Assembly (NCBI RefSeq): GCF_014898055.3 | Contig: NW_023604861.1 | Coordinates: 97,094,083 to 97,158,082, forward strand | DNA from: Talpa occidentalis | Taxonomy: Eukaryota; Chordata; Mammalia; Eulipotyphla; Talpidae | Direction: 5' to 3' | Length of the DNA: 64,000 nucleotides | Shown: in pieces, positions 33,206 through 48,958 of the stretch | How positions within the stretch are numbered: position 1 is the first letter of the stretch | Layout: every line of letters starts with the position of its first letter | Made by a program: the position numbers and the translations under genes | Notes under the pieces: generated by a model | The model's database searches: none | The model's input: the letters and a program-made list of their open reading frames with translations, nothing else | Told to the model about the DNA's origin: nothing

Positions 33206-36200
33206 TATCTTTAAAAGGCACAGCCACATATCCCATCTAGTTGCAACTGGAAACGTCTGTACCCCTGGCACACATGAGCATCATCCGGTGCGCGGTTTCC
33301 ATCACATACTGGACAAAGATAAAATTATTGAAAATACGCCCCTGTTTGCTTCTTGCCTGAAGAGTTTGTTATGTTTTCTTCACCCATCTATTTATGTAGG
33401 AAATTTTCCATCTGTTGCTTTTAAAATTCAGAACTTGGCATTAACAGAGTAGTTAAAGATTTGAAAAATTAGGAGGAGCCCGCTGCTACGTGAAGCCCAG
33501 CCAGGCATGAGCAAGGAAGCCTGAGTCATGTGGATGCCTCCTGGCAAATGCCACAAGGAGGTTGGGCCATGTGGCCAGAGGACGGTGTCTGCAAGATGTT
33601 CTAGAAAGAAACACAGTCTGATCCAAATTTTGTTAGTACTTCTCCTGAAGGACTGGATGTGCACAGAAAAAAGGCCATGCTGAAGGTGTTTTATACTTTT
33701 CCATTCAGATAGAAGTTTGTCTTGGTGTCTGAGTTTTTTATCTGAGGGAAAAAAAAAGCTGTACACCTGAGCCACAATTCTGCAGTGACCTGTATTACTC
33801 TCAAAGAATGTGACAGACACTTCAGGTATTTTAATCTTCCAAGAGGAGGAGAATTTCCATGAGACAGGAGGGAAATCCTAAATTGGACTGCTTGATTAAG
33901 ACTGTTTTGATGAGCGCAACTGCTAAAAAGTGAGATGTCAGGAATAAGCCTTCACACATCTTGGTCACCTCCCTCGAGTGAAAGATAAAACTGCCACTAG
34001 TCTGTGTGATGACTTGGAAAACATTTATTTCACTCAAGGGGAGCATTTTTCTCAAACCCACTAGTCACAGCTATATGAGGGCACCTGTGAATACCTTATC
34101 TCATGGGTATTTATTTCTTAGCCTATCGCTCATTTTGAGGTTTGTAGCTGAGTATAATTTTTTCTTTTTGGTTTTGCTTTGTTGTTGTTTTTGCAATAAT
34201 CTCTACAAAGAATGTAATTTCAGTGTTCTGCATATACTGATATTTTAAAATGAAACGCCTTTTTAAAGGGTCTTGAAGTGTGTAATATACACACTACAGG
34301 GTTGGGGACCTTCTCACCCACTGAAATAATTCCCCACCAGCAGTCAGATGTTTGTCATTAGGACTTTTCAACTTCCCCTGAAGCATTTTATCTTAATGGC
34401 ATTGGTACCTGTGTTTGAAAGTCATTGACTTTCAAATATTGAAATATTGAAACTGGGGAAATTTTTTTCTTCTAGATTGATCATCCTTGCAATTATTATT
34501 AAGGAACAAATGATGAAAACACTATATATAATCTTTAAATATAAATTTTACTAGAGGGCAACTCCTTTGCTGGAGAAAATTTGGAATTTTCCATGTGATC
34601 GTCTGGAAATTTCTTAGCCTCAAGCCAGCACAAGCAAGTACAAGCAGCTGTTCTCAAAGGGAGATCTAGAGACTCCTGTGTATCCCAGAAACCATTTTAG
34701 GGGTGCTCAAAAGTAAAAACTATTCTTGTGATAATAATACGCTTTATTTGCCATTTCCACTCTCATGCTCTCAGGAATGAATGATGGAATTTTCCAGAGG
34801 TTGTGTTATGTATTATGATGTCACTAGCTCTATTAGCTATTGGAATATGGACCTGTATATTCTTCTGTTTTAAGTTTTCCATTTTGATTTCTAATTCAAT
34901 AGATCTAACGCACATAAACCAAACTTACTTGGTTCTCAATAACTTTTAAAGGCTGTAAAGGGATCTTGAGACCAAAACATTTGAGAACTGATGCCCCAGA
35001 GAATCTCCAGGTAAGTCAGAGGGGTGTTTGTTTTCTTCTATGAAATGAGAGAGGAATGTGGAGTGGTGGGAAGCAGAAGGTAGAACAGAAGAATTGGTAT
35101 AGTATCTGGCCTGGGGGCACATTGTTAGGCACTGATTTTAGTAAAGAACACATATACTGGACGAGGACCAAGACCCTGACCCCTCTTTTATAGTCAGGCC
35201 TGTGACATGGGTTTTCACACTCAGTTATAACTTCTAATTTTCCAGGTCATAAGCTCCCAAATGGGATGCCCATTACACTGAGCTCCATGAACTTGCAAAA
35301 CATTGACTTGTATTTAGGAAAATCATTTTTGGCTCAATCAGAAGACAGAAAGAGTTGCTATACAATTTATATATTTAAGCAGATATTTACAGATAAAGAT
35401 TGACTTCAGTTACTCTCAAAACTCTTGGGAAACTCTTGAGTACAAACTACAATCACATTTTAAATAATCCCAAGGGAAAAAGCTGACCTAGATATAAAAG
35501 AAGAGGATGGATTTATTTCATTGAAATCGGTTATCCAGATAGAGATACCAAAGTAAGACGGTTCGGGTCTACCCTTGCAAAGTCCTGCAAGGTTGATCAA
35601 TGCTGAAAGTGAAACTGTTTATCATAGACATGATTTTAAGGGAAACAGGAAGTCATATTTCCTCTCTGTGTTCCTTTCAAAGTGCATACAAAGTCAGAAA
35701 AAACAATGTGTAGCAAATTCCCCAGCACAAGGCACTCACACCAATTCAGAATTGCTCCAAGTACTCGAACCACCTATTACAACAGTTTTCCCTATGGGCT
35801 GAGGTGGTTAATGCCCACAGGCCAAAGGGATGCCAGCAGAGACTAGTGGAAACCAGTACAAACCAAAGTTAATTTTCTCCAAAACTAGATGCGCTCTTAA
35901 GGTCAAATATAGCCTTCCATGCTTAATGTACTCAATTGCACTTTTTGGTTAATGGCACCAGTTTCTCAACTGGAGACTCAATTATAAACTGGGGTTGAAT
36001 ATAGCAATGGGACTGCACTAGTAAAGATTGTTCCCTCTAACTTTTCTGTTTTCCCTCTGGATAACTGATAGCCGTCTGACTAGAATAGATCTTGAAGTTT
36101 TATAGCCCAAACTCTTGTGGCTTTCCAGGGAGAAAATCATCTACCCCCTCAAAGTCTCCACCTACCACCCACTCTCTCCCAAGTGGCCCTGGCACCCGAG

Positions 36201-36577
36201 TCTCCGTGTCTCTCTGAGCCGCATGCTTTTTCCGTGGGCCAACCCCTTTACTCCATTACATCTTACTTAACTCCATTGTGATGCTTCATGCCCCTCTTGC
36301 TTGGTCTGCTGCCAAAAGACCTCTTTCAGAGAGAGCCTCTGATAAAAGATCTGAAAGATATTTTAAGGAACATTCGGTAACAGGATGTTCCCTTGAGGGA
36401 AGGACCTTCAGAAGCAACTTCTAGGAGCACAGTTAGACCAATTCTTTGAGTTTTGGATTAAACAATCTTATTCATTTTTTTTTTGTCCAGTGTCCGTCTT
36501 CCTACCCAAAGAGGCAACAAATAGAAGAATAGCCTATATAAATGAAGGAGCTTATTAACTTGGAACTCACTCTCTGT

Positions 36578-36990
36578 CCTGAGTTCATTCATTCACTCAA
36601 CAAATATTTACTGAGTACTTACTATGTGCCAGACATTTTTCCAGGCTCTTGGAAATATATCCATGAAAAAAAACAAAAATCTTGTTTTACAGAATTCACA
36701 TTCTCATGGAAGGAAGTAGACAAGAACAAATAACCTTAATTAATAAGTAAACTGCATGCTCTATCAGAAGCTGATTAGTACTAGGGAAAAAGCCAGAAGA
36801 CGTGCAGATGGCCTAGGAAGGCCGGGGAAGTAGGCTGTAATTTTAAATATGGGGGTTAGAGATTGCTTCTTGAGATATGGGCTCAGGAAAGACTTGGGGT
36901 GAGGTACAGAGCCAAGTGGATGGGCTTTTGCTTTTCCCCCTGAATGGGTGGGAACTTGAAGAAGGTGGAGATGACCTAATTTGTGATTTA
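36578..36990 (-). mobile_element. L2 (LINE-2) fragment
   Basis: CATTCACTCAACAAATATTT, TACTATGTGCCAGACATTTT and CACATTCTCATGGAAGGAAG are characteristic of L2 read on its complementary strand. Confidence 0.8.
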
Positions 36991-37299
36991 TGGGGATTGC
37001 TCCAGCTGCCATCTAGAGACTAGTGCTTAAGCAAGTAGGTCCCGTAATCATTCCACATTTTTTCTTAATCTGCATAATTGGTACCAATAATGTCTATATT
37101 ATTGTCTAGCTATATCACAACTTGTTATGAGGTTCAAAGTAATCTGTACCAAAATACTATGAGAAATATGAACTAAAATTTTTATTATTGGTACCATTTT
37201 TGTTATAATGAATATTAAAAAATATATCCAATTAACTAAAACAAAAACTAGCTTAGCTATTTTCTAAATGTAGATTTAAATATAAAATGAACACTTTTA

Positions 37300-37658
37300 A
37301 TTTTATTTTTAATAATTATTTTATTTTTTTAATTTTAATTATTTTTCAATTTTTTACATCATTCTTCATTTTTATGCAATATTTTCTTCCCACCACCCCT
37401 TCAGGTATAGTCCCCATAGAGTTTCCTTCACCAATGCACCCGTGCACCATCACCTCAGTCCCCTATGCTCCTCTCTCCCTCCCTCTGATCCCTCTCCCTC
37501 CTCCTCCTCCCCTGCAGTATGTCTCTGATTTATAATTGTCTGTTTTTGCTTTGTTGTGTTTTGTACTGTTATTATTTTTTACACTGATGTCTTATTTGGT
37601 TCCCCTATATTCCTGCTATAAGTGAAGCCATACAATATTTCTCTTTTTCCTTCTGGCC
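37300..37658 (-). mobile_element. LINE-1 3'UTR fragment, antisense
   Basis: A T-rich tail, CATCATTCTTCATTTTTATG and a CCTCCTCCTCC tract are the reverse complement of the L1 3'UTR at 20205-20530. The flanking repeat TATAAAATGAACACTTTTAA (37281 on) against TATAAAATGAGCACCTTTTAA (37659 on) is imperfect. Confidence 0.85.
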
Positions 37659-38135
37659 TATAAAATGAGCACCTTTTAAAAATAAAACAAAGCTCAGCAT
37701 AAGCCCAATACTTTTAATAGAAAGGTAGCTCAAAACAGACAATGTATTAATTGCATGTAAAAATAACACAAAAAAATTGTAACAGCACTTGAGTCATTCC
37801 TATAGGTTGCTTTGTACTGAGGGCTTTATAGTCACTACTTTCCTGGATCCTTATAAATGTCCTTTGAAGTATTATTATTCCAATCTATCCCTGTTATTAT
37901 TCTTATTTTTATAAAGAAGTTGCCTGGGGGCACAAAATGGGGAAGTCTATATGTTAAAGCAAGTGATCTTAACCATTCCTTCATTAAACACCAAGCATCA
38001 ATGCTTCTTGCAATTCTGCTTTTTGGATTGAAATTTGATTTTGCCCATGACAAAGTGCTTTATTTAAAAATAATTACAATAACTTGTCCTGAAATAATTT
38101 CCAGTTCACAAGTAGTTGCAGAAATAGTTTAGAGG

Positions 38136-38411
38136 TGGGGCCTCCCTGGTGGCGCAAGGGGTTAAGGCATAACCTGTGACGCTATCTGCAGCCACTGCAG
38201 CACAAGTTCGATCCCTGGCCAGGGAGGTGACCCACATGGTGCAGCAGACCTCTCCTGACTCACCCGCTGCTCCCCTCAGCAGTGTATTTCAGTCAGTCTG
38301 CCTGTTCTATTCCCCGCTCTGTCTCTGGTGAATCCTTACCCCCTGAAACTCTGGCCTGTACCCCGGTTCTCATATGCATAAATAAATACATCTTTAAAAA
38401 AAAAAAGAAAA
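38136..38411 (+). mobile_element. tRNA-derived SINE
   Basis: This is a complete older-subfamily copy with boxes A and B (TGGTGGCGCAAGG, GTTCGATCCCTGG). It has a perfect 16-bp duplication AGAAATAGTTTAGAGG at 38120-38135 and 38412-38427. Confidence 0.95.
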
Positions 38412-39066
38412 AGAAATAGTTTAGAGGCCCTGGGCATCCTTCACCCAGCTTCCCCTAGTGATAAAATCTTATGTAATCACAACACAATGATCAATAATAC
38501 AAGGAAAATGACTTAGGTATAAGGTACATAGGTACATATAACTGTAATATACATCGTATTCATATTTCACTAGGTTTTTTTTTTTCTTTCACTTTATTTT
38601 GAGATGGGGAGGAGTGTCAGTTCTATGAAATTTTTTTACAAATACAGATTTGTGGGGACAAACACAGAACTGTTCCATTACAAAAAGGAGCTCCCTCATG
38701 CTACTCTTTTTAGGAAAATCCTACCCTAAACCTAAGCCCTAACAAGGGCTCATCTGTTCACCATCATTATAATTTAGTCATTTTGAGAATGTCATATAAA
38801 TGGAATCGTATAGCATGCAACCTTTGAGATTGGTTTTGTCGACTCAGAATAATGTCCTTAAAACAAATTACTTCTTTGCTCATGTCTATTAAAAGACATC
38901 TCTACGTCACAGAAGAAAAAAAAAAAAACACAAAAACTGGTATCAGGAGGGAAAAAGTGCATGACCTTCCTGTTTACTCAAAGCAGTCTCAACAATAAGG
39001 GCTTCTTTTGAATTACTGCTCTATTAACGTTTGTTCAGTGGTGGGATCAAAAAGTTACTTTGGGAT

Positions 39067-39148
39067 TGTTAGGGGGAAATGATGTCCTGAGCTAATCCTA
39101 CACAGGCTTTGTGGACCCCACCCCCACTCCCGGGGTTGCTCTACAACA
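39067..39148 (+). mobile_element. Internally deleted solo LTR (82 bp)
   Basis: The first ~62 bases match the start of the LTR at 22388 (TGTTAGGGGG, GGCTTTGTGGACCCCACCCC) and the last ~18 match its end (CGGGGTTGCTCTACAACA). The middle ~390 bp are missing. A perfect 4-bp duplication GGAT is at 39063-39066 and 39149-39152. Confidence 0.82.
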
Positions 39149-39427
39149 GGATCAATGTCAAGATAAAATGGCATCTTTCTGCAAATGCTCCTGATGTTAC
39201 ATCAGCTTGTGATGTGCAGTTTGGGAACAGTTCCCCCAAAGGCATCTCAGGTCAGATTGACCTCAGTACTTAGCTCCCCAAACATAAAATTCCTGGGAGT
39301 GCTCAGGTGTCAGGGGGAATATAGTCTCCAGACCACAAGAAGTTACAGACTCCAGGAACTTTATGGGTGTCTTTTCAAAGTAACAACGTTATTAAGTTCT
39401 TTTAGAAAACAGAGGAGGTGGGAACAC

Positions 39428-39530
39428 TTCCCAATCCTAATTGTTTAAAAGTTTATAAGTTTTTGATACCAAAAACTCACTACAAAAACAGAATTATAGA
39501 CCAATATCTCTCATGAACATTGTATAATAA
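39428..39530 (+). mobile_element. Old L1 ORF2 piece, upstream half of the split copy
   Basis: GATACCAAAAACTCACTACA and ATTATAGACCAATATCTCTC match the L1 ORF2 segment that normally runs directly into the ATGCAAAAATC sequence now found at 40190. The intervening 39531-40187 is therefore an insertion. Confidence 0.7.
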
Positions 39531-40187
39531 GGAATTTGGCTGACTTTTGTCCCTTTTGATTTCTTGAGAGACAGGAGTGGCTTTGTTGTGCTAAGGAGGT
39601 GACTCATGATAGGTCCCTAGATAACTTCAGGATGGGGACTGGTTACCAGAGTGATCAATCATCTCATTAGAGGTTGGGGCTTTGAGCCTTGGGATAGTAA
39701 CCTGACCTCCTGACCTCTAGGGAGGGGACAGAAGCCTGGGGGTTGTACTCAAATTCATGGCCAATAATTCAGACAATGAAACCCCATTAAAAACCATGGA
39801 CCCTGAATCTCAGTTGTTTCCTGTTCTGTGAGCACCAGGACAGTAACACACCCTAATTCCATGATAAGAGGGCATGGAAATGTGAGTATTCTTTGTAATA
39901 CAATGTATTCCTAAGTAGAGCCTTTTCTTGAGTTCTATGAGTTATTCTCCCAAACTATGGAAGTGAAAGGGGGGACCTTCATATTTATAGCCCATCAGTA
40001 AAATGTGCATTTGACACAGGCCTCCTGCCCTTGATTTGTGGCTGGCCTCTGAAGTGAGAGTAGTATTGTGACAGATTTTGTCCTTTTAAGCTGTGAGATC
40101 TGCACTAACTGTGGGTAATTAGTACAGAATTGCGTTGTAATATCCTTGGTGAAATTCCAGACATATGGTGAAACAGAATAAGTATGA
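39531..40187 (+). mobile_element. LTR-like ancient repeat inserted in an old L1
   Basis: This 650-bp block interrupts L1 ORF2 sequence. Its text (GGACAGAAGCCTGGGGGTTG, CCCCATTAAAAACCATGGAC, GGCTGGCCTCTGAAGTGAGA) resembles a mammalian endogenous-retrovirus LTR, but I cannot assign a family and the ends are approximate. Confidence 0.5.
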
Positions 40188-41860
40188 ATGCAAAAATCAT
40201 TAACTAAATATCAGTAAAGTGAATGCACTATCATGATGAACTAGAGTTTATTTCAGGATGCAAAATTGCTTTAGTATTGGAAAGTCAAGCCAATGTACTT
40301 TGCCATAGTAAGAGAATAATGGAGAAAAACCATATGATCATCTCAGAAAACAAACTGTCAAATTTTCAGCCAAGTGGGAAAACAAGAAGCTTCTTCAATC
40401 TGATGAAGGGCGTCTACAAAAAAACCTATGGTGATGGAAACAGACATATCCACTTGCACCACTTCTATTCAGGACTGTACTACAGTCCTAACCAGTGAAA
40501 TAAGGAAAGGAACAGAGATAAAAGGATAACAATTGGAAAGGTTAAAAGCAAACTTTTCTCATTTGCAGGTGACATTATTGTCTACATAGAAAATCCAAGG
40601 AATCTATACCAACAACAAACACTCTTAGAACTAATAGGTGGATTTATTTATTTATTTTATACTTTTTTTTACATCATTTTTCATTTTTGCACAATGTTTG
40701 CATTTTCATCTTGGTTATAGTCCCCATACAATTCCCACCCCCCTTGTTTTGATCCTACTTTTTCCTCCCTACCCCCCCACCCCGTAGTGTGTCTGGTTTA
40801 TAGTGGCTTGTTGATTTTGATTTTTACTTTATTATAATTAGGTTAATAGGTGGATTTAGCAAGGTTGTAGGATTATAAGATCAACATACAGAAATCCACT
40901 TATGTTCTATATAATAATAGTAAACAACTCGGAAGTAAAATTAAATATGCTACTTACCACCATCAAAGCATAAAATCTTTAAAAATAAGTTTAACAAGGG
41001 ACATATCAACACCACTTTGAAAATTATGAAAAATTGCTAAGAGATTAAAATACATGGAGGGAATGTACCCATTGATTGGTCTCAATTCCATTAAAATAGA
41101 CTTGCTCGCTAAATTGTTCTATAAATGAAACATAATTGCAAACAAAAGCATAGCAGACTTTTTGGTAAAATTTCCAAGCTATTCTAAGATTTAGATGGAA
41201 ATAGGCAAAAAATCTGAATTGTGATCACCAAAACAGGATATATGTCAATAAGCACTTGAAAAGACACTACAAATCCTTTCTACATCCAATCTAAAAGCAG
41301 ACCTGGGGGGAATGAAATGCAAATTAAAACCATTTCATACTATTTCAAATCCATTAAAATGCCTAAAATTCAAAAGCTTGACCATATAAATATTGGCAAG
41401 AATGTGGATGGAGCAACTGGAACTCTCACCCACTGTTGCTCAGAACGTAACATGGCAGGTATAGCCACTTTGGAGCACAGTTTGGTGGTTTCTTTAAAAG
41501 TTTAACATACATCTACCACTTAACTCAGCAATTCCTTTCCCAGCTTTTTATCCAAGATAAAATAAAAATATACAACCTTTAAAAAACCTGCACACAAAAT
41601 ATTCATAGGTAACTTACTCATAATAGCCAACAGCCATGAATAAATAACCCAAATGTTCACCAAACAAAGTGATCAACAAAATGTAGCACATTCATATAAT
41701 AGAGTACTATCAGCAAAAAACATAACAAAACAAAAACAAGTTATGCACTACTGATACACTAAACAAAGATGAATCTTAAAAACATTGATTGAAAGAAGCA
41801 TGACACAAAAGAATATATACTTTCTGCTTCCATTTATTTTAAGTTCAAAAACTGGCAAAA
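40188..41860 (+). mobile_element. Old L1 ORF2 to 3' end, heavily mutated
   Basis: Decayed L1 ORF2 nucleotide sequence is recognisable (for example AAGTCAAGCCAATGTACTTT, ATGCAAATTAAAACCATTTC, CAGCAATTCCTTTCCCAGC, AAATGTTCACCAAACAAAG). A related upstream piece lies at 39428-39530, split off by an inserted LTR-like block. Stops and frameshifts are frequent. Confidence 0.8.
40647..40843 (-). mobile_element. LINE-1 3'UTR fragment nested in an older L1
   Basis: The antisense L1 tail (TACATCATTTTTCATTTTTG, CCCACCCCGTAGTGTGTCTG) has a perfect 15-bp duplication TAATAGGTGGATTTA at 40632-40646 and 40844-40858. Confidence 0.92.
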
Positions 41861-42289
41861 CTAACCTAGGATGATGATGACAGAACAGGGTGATCTACGA
41901 GAGGTGGTGACTGGCAGAAAGAAGCATGAGGGAACTTCCTGAGGAGCCAACAATATTCTTTATCTTGATGAAAGTCGTGGTTACACAGTGTCTACATATA
42001 TCAAAACTCATTGAGTTGTGCACTTAAGTTCTCTGCATTTAACTGTATGTCAGTTTTATTGCAGTGAAAAAAATCTTTATGAGACTTCAGAGCAACCATC
42101 CTAGAGAGGCTGCAGTGTATTTTTAAAATTGATTTTGAGAGAGAAGTCACTGATTATTGATTGACTCCTTGGAGAAACTCAAAGAAAAATCGGATGAAAT
42201 CAGAGAAAACCAAAATATTCCTCCTAAAGTCAGGGGCCAGAAAAGTGATGTAGAGATAATTCCCAGTGGCATTCACTTGCTGATCCATT

Positions 42290-43440
42290 CTTGCCATAAA
42301 TCTTTAGTGAGGACTGTGAGTCAGGCACTGCCTTGGCAGAGACAAAGTCCTTGTCTGTACTGAGTATATATTCTCTAAGAAGTCAGACAAGACTAAACAA
42401 ATAAACAGGGTTATTACTGACCATGATGTGTGCGATGCAGGCAGTCTACATGAACATGTGACTTAAAGTCAATCAAGGAGTGGGGAGGACATAAAACAGT
42501 TAGGAATGACCAGGAAGGTCTCTGGGAAGAAGTGATATTATGTCATGGGACAAAGGACAGTTGGAAGAATACTACAGACAGACACCAAAGGGAGGAGTGC
42601 AAGGGTCTTGAGGTAGAAAGGAGGGCGATGTGTCTGAGGAAATGGCAGACAGCCAGTGTGAATGGTACTTAATACACAGGGAGGAGAGAGTAGAATGGGA
42701 TTAGGATGGAGAGTTGGGCAAGAATCAGGGCATGCAGGGCCTATAAGCAGGGGAAGAAAGGACTCTTAGTGACGGTCAAAGACAAAAGGAGCCACTGAAG
42801 GGTTTCCAGCACGTAGGTGATAAGAGGAGGAAGGAGTAGCGAGGACAAGGTTGGAAGCTGCTGCAGCGAGACTGACAAGAGCTGCCAGTGACAGGCACCA
42901 GGGCACTGCAGCACAGAGGGAGAAAAGACGGATTTCAGATAGACTGCAGGAGCAGAACTGACAGAACTTGCTGATGCAATCAACATGAAAAAATGAGAAA
43001 AAGGAAGGGTCCATATTTACTAAGATGGGGAATTCTAGGGTGGAGCAAAACTAGGAGAAAAGCAAGAATTTCATTTTAAGATGCCTAAGTAGCCAGCAAA
43101 TAGAAATGCCTCCGAGGTGATTGTATACATGAGCCTCAAACTCAGGAGAGAGGTGTGAGCTGGAGACACCAAGTTTGAGGTCATCTTCACACAGACAAGC
43201 TATGAAGCCCAGAGGTGCTCTCAGCAGGGGGAAGGGTGGGGAGTGGGTCTCAGAATAAAAATAAGTGAGTTCAAGGCTGAGCCTTATAGTAGCCCCACAT
43301 CCAGAACTCCTATAACGGCAGAGAAGGAGAAATTAGGTGGGAAGAAAGCAGGGAAGACAGTATTCCTTGTGCTCTCAAAGCTTAGAACAGATGTTGACAT
43401 ACAGCAGTCCCTTGCAAACCATTTGCTGGATGCACGAAGA
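42290..43440 (-). mobile_element. L2 (LINE-2) fragment
   Basis: Diverged sequence in the order expected for L2 on the minus strand: GTCAGGCACTGCC, CAAGGGTCTTGAGG, CCACTGAAGGGTTTCCAGCA, CTTGCTGATGCAATC and GAGCTGGAGACACCAAG. Confidence 0.75.
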
Positions 43441-44011
43441 AAGGAAGGATTAGGGGGCGGGTGATCTTGCCAGATGTTTATTGCTAAAAATCACAAGGAG
43501 AGGAGCCAAAGAGGAGCCAATTGGCTTCAGCAGCCCAGGAAACTTCAATAGTGTTGTCTCTAAGTACACAGCCAGGGGAGGGTTGAAGAGGAGCCAGGCA
43601 CTCCTACTGGGTTGGAATCAAGATGACCACTGGCTGGCCACGCAGCCACAATCCCACAATGACTCAGTCTTCCCACCACAGCCCTGTGACCAATGCATTT
43701 TCCTTACTGTCAAACCTCATTGAGGTCTTCACCTCAATGGTTCCCGAAGTTTAAGAGGAGTCAGCCCAGCAGGTCACAGCTGTAATGGGACTTGTGAGCG
43801 AGTTCCCATTGATGGGCCCCAGGATTTCTGGCTACTTGCCCAATTTGAACAGAGACCCCCCCCTGACTTCCACAGCCCAGCCTGTGACCTCTCACCTGAG
43901 AGTCCGACCTGGCATCCCTCTACCTGGCTCTAACCCCCACCACTACACCTGTGTTGTCATCCTCCTACACTCCCTGATGCTGGTGCCAACTTTGAATCCC
44001 TTTCTCTATTA

Positions 44012-46511
<2,500 letters not shown>

Positions 46512-46744
46512 TCAGAGAAAACACAAAAAGATGTTTATAGTGACTACCTGCAAGGTCCTTACGTAGGAACAAAACATTCTTCAACTTCTTTGTCAGGCTG
46601 TAATTTTTAATCTTATATGTCAAGATAGCAAGGGCTTGGTATCCAGATATTTGGTTAAACATACCAGACGTTCTATGAAGGTATTTTTCAGAAGTGACTA
46701 ACATTTGAACAGGCAGACTCTGAGTAAAGCATCTTACCCTCTAG

Positions 46745-47032
46745 AACATGGGTGGGCCTCGTCCAATTAGTTGCAGGCCTTCCAAGCAAAGGCTAAGATC
46801 CTCCAAGGAAGAGGAAATTCTGCCTCCAAACTACCTTGGAACTCAAGACTGCAACATCAACTCTTCCTTTGCACTCCAGCTGACAACCTCCAGATTTCAG
46901 ATTTGCCAGCTCTCACAATCACATTCACCAATTCCTCAAAATAAATTCTCTCTTTCTCTACTCTTTATTTATAGATCAATATAGACATATCAATAATGGT
47001 TCTGTTTCTCTGAAGAACCCTGATGCATATGC
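46745..47032 (+). mobile_element. Fragment of the same ancient LTR-like repeat
   Basis: GGGTGGGCCTCGTCCAATTA, CCAATTCCTCAAAATAAATT and TTCTCTGAAGAACCCTGATG correspond to the 3' two-thirds of the repeat at 16099-16520. Confidence 0.65.
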
Positions 47033-47259
47033 TATCACTTGTCTTGATTTCTACAGTAGACTTTATTCCAGGGGACTCTCTATTGGGGTACTGTTCCCTC
47101 AAGGCATTTTGCAAATCTGTGGAGTTGTTTCAAGTGATCATAATAAACATCGCTTTTAGGGGTTGGGGCAACTATTTCACATCCCAAATGACCTTCTGAG
47201 CTTAGACCCCAATTCCATTTTACATACACACACAGTATATTTTGCCTGGTTTTAATTTC

Positions 47260-47537
47260 TTTTTTTTTTTTTTTAAGATTTTATTTATTTTTTTTTTGCA
47301 AGAACCGGGGTATAGGCCAGATGTGTGGGAGGGTGAGAGGATTCACCAGAGACAGTGGGGAACACAACAGGCAAACTGACTGAAATACACTGCTGAAGGG
47401 AGCAGCGGATGAGACAGGAGAGGTCTGCCACACCATGTGGGAATCTCCCTGGTCAGCCAGGAATCGAACCCGCGCTGCAGAGGCTGCAGACAGCTTCACA
47501 GTGTGGCGCTCAACCACCTGAGCCACCAGGGAGGCCC
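47260..47537 (-). mobile_element. tRNA-derived SINE
   Basis: This full-length antisense copy has a perfect 17-bp duplication TGCCTGGTTTTAATTTC at 47243-47259 and 47538-47554. Confidence 0.95.
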
Positions 47538-48719
47538 TGCCTGGTTTTAATTTCCATGGAATTCTCAGGACTGCAGCTACCATGAAAATGAACAGCCTGC
47601 TTGGCATTTCTTCATGACTCAGTGGGTCATTGACTGCACTGCTCCATTGGCAGCTGCCATATACAAAGGGGTACACCAGGGTGCAAGTCCCTGCACAACC
47701 TATTGTCTTTCCTGGTACAATCAGGCCCAGCATTTCCATGGTCACATTCACATGACTTTATTATAAATCTCCTTCTTTGATATTAAAAAGGTGGCCTTGG
47801 CTCTGAGAGGTTGAGAATTCTTCCTTGCGCCTGTCCGTCATGCCCAGGTGGGGCCTTGCAGGGAAGGGGTGAGAAGAGGGGCACTTTGAAATGCTCTCAG
47901 ATGTTCTCCAACAGAGGATACCTTTATTGGTGCAAAGGCACTGGGTTTCCTATGCTCATCAGACACAGCAAAAGAGACCATAGCTAGAGGAAAATGAAGA
48001 GTGAAAAATGGAAGGCTCCACCTCCCTTCCTAGCACCTTGCTCCCCTGACACAACTAATTTGTCCCAAGGCATAATAGGCCCCTCTCTCAACCTGGAAAG
48101 GGCTGAGGTTTAAGTCTTCCTTGCCAGGAAGCTAACAAGGTCAGAAGGGGCCTGGCCTAGTGGTGTGCCCCCAGGCGATGGTAGCTCCTGGGGGGGGAGG
48201 GGGCGTTTAACACCGGTGGTTCACATGTAGGGTAGTGAGGGCCCCCAGGCCCAAAGAGTCATATTTCTTTTAGGTTGAACATATAGTTTTCAGAACAAAC
48301 ACTGAATATTTTAAATACAACTTCTCCCCAACAATACCAATTTTCAGATCCCTATTAGCCTGTGATAAACAGTAACTAAAGTATATATCAGGAACTGTAT
48401 AGATCAGAACTAGGGTGTGTTGTTTGGGTTAATGTCACCTCCCTTATTGTTCCCAAGCCACAGCAAGTGCCTATCTGAGCTACATCCCATGAGTTGGAAC
48501 ATGCATTCCTTTATTCGCATTCCTGTGTAGGAATGGTATAATTGTGGAATGTACCTAAGAGGTAAATGGATGTTGGAGAGGGGAGGGCCCAGGGGCCAAG
48601 GAAAGGCCAGATACCTCTATCTTTAGGTCAGGAGTTAAAAGTCACAATGCTTGAGGTCACCAGGACAAGATGGAAAGAGACCTCGGAGAACAAATGTCTC
48701 CAAGTAGTTTTCCAAAAGA

Positions 48720-48898
48720 TTAAACATGGGTCTGCCATGAAACCCCAAAATTCTACCTTTAGGAATAGACTCAAAGAATACAAAAACACTAATTTGAGAG
48801 GAAACTTGACTCCTATGTTTATTGCAGCACTATTTAAACAGCCAAGCTATGAAAACATCCTAAGGGCCTGAAAACAGATAAGTACATCAAGAAGATGG

Positions 48899-48958
<60 letters not shown>

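Noticed and set aside
48189..48204. G-run as a quadruplex
   Set aside because: GGGGGGGGAGGGGG does not supply four separate runs of three G with loops.
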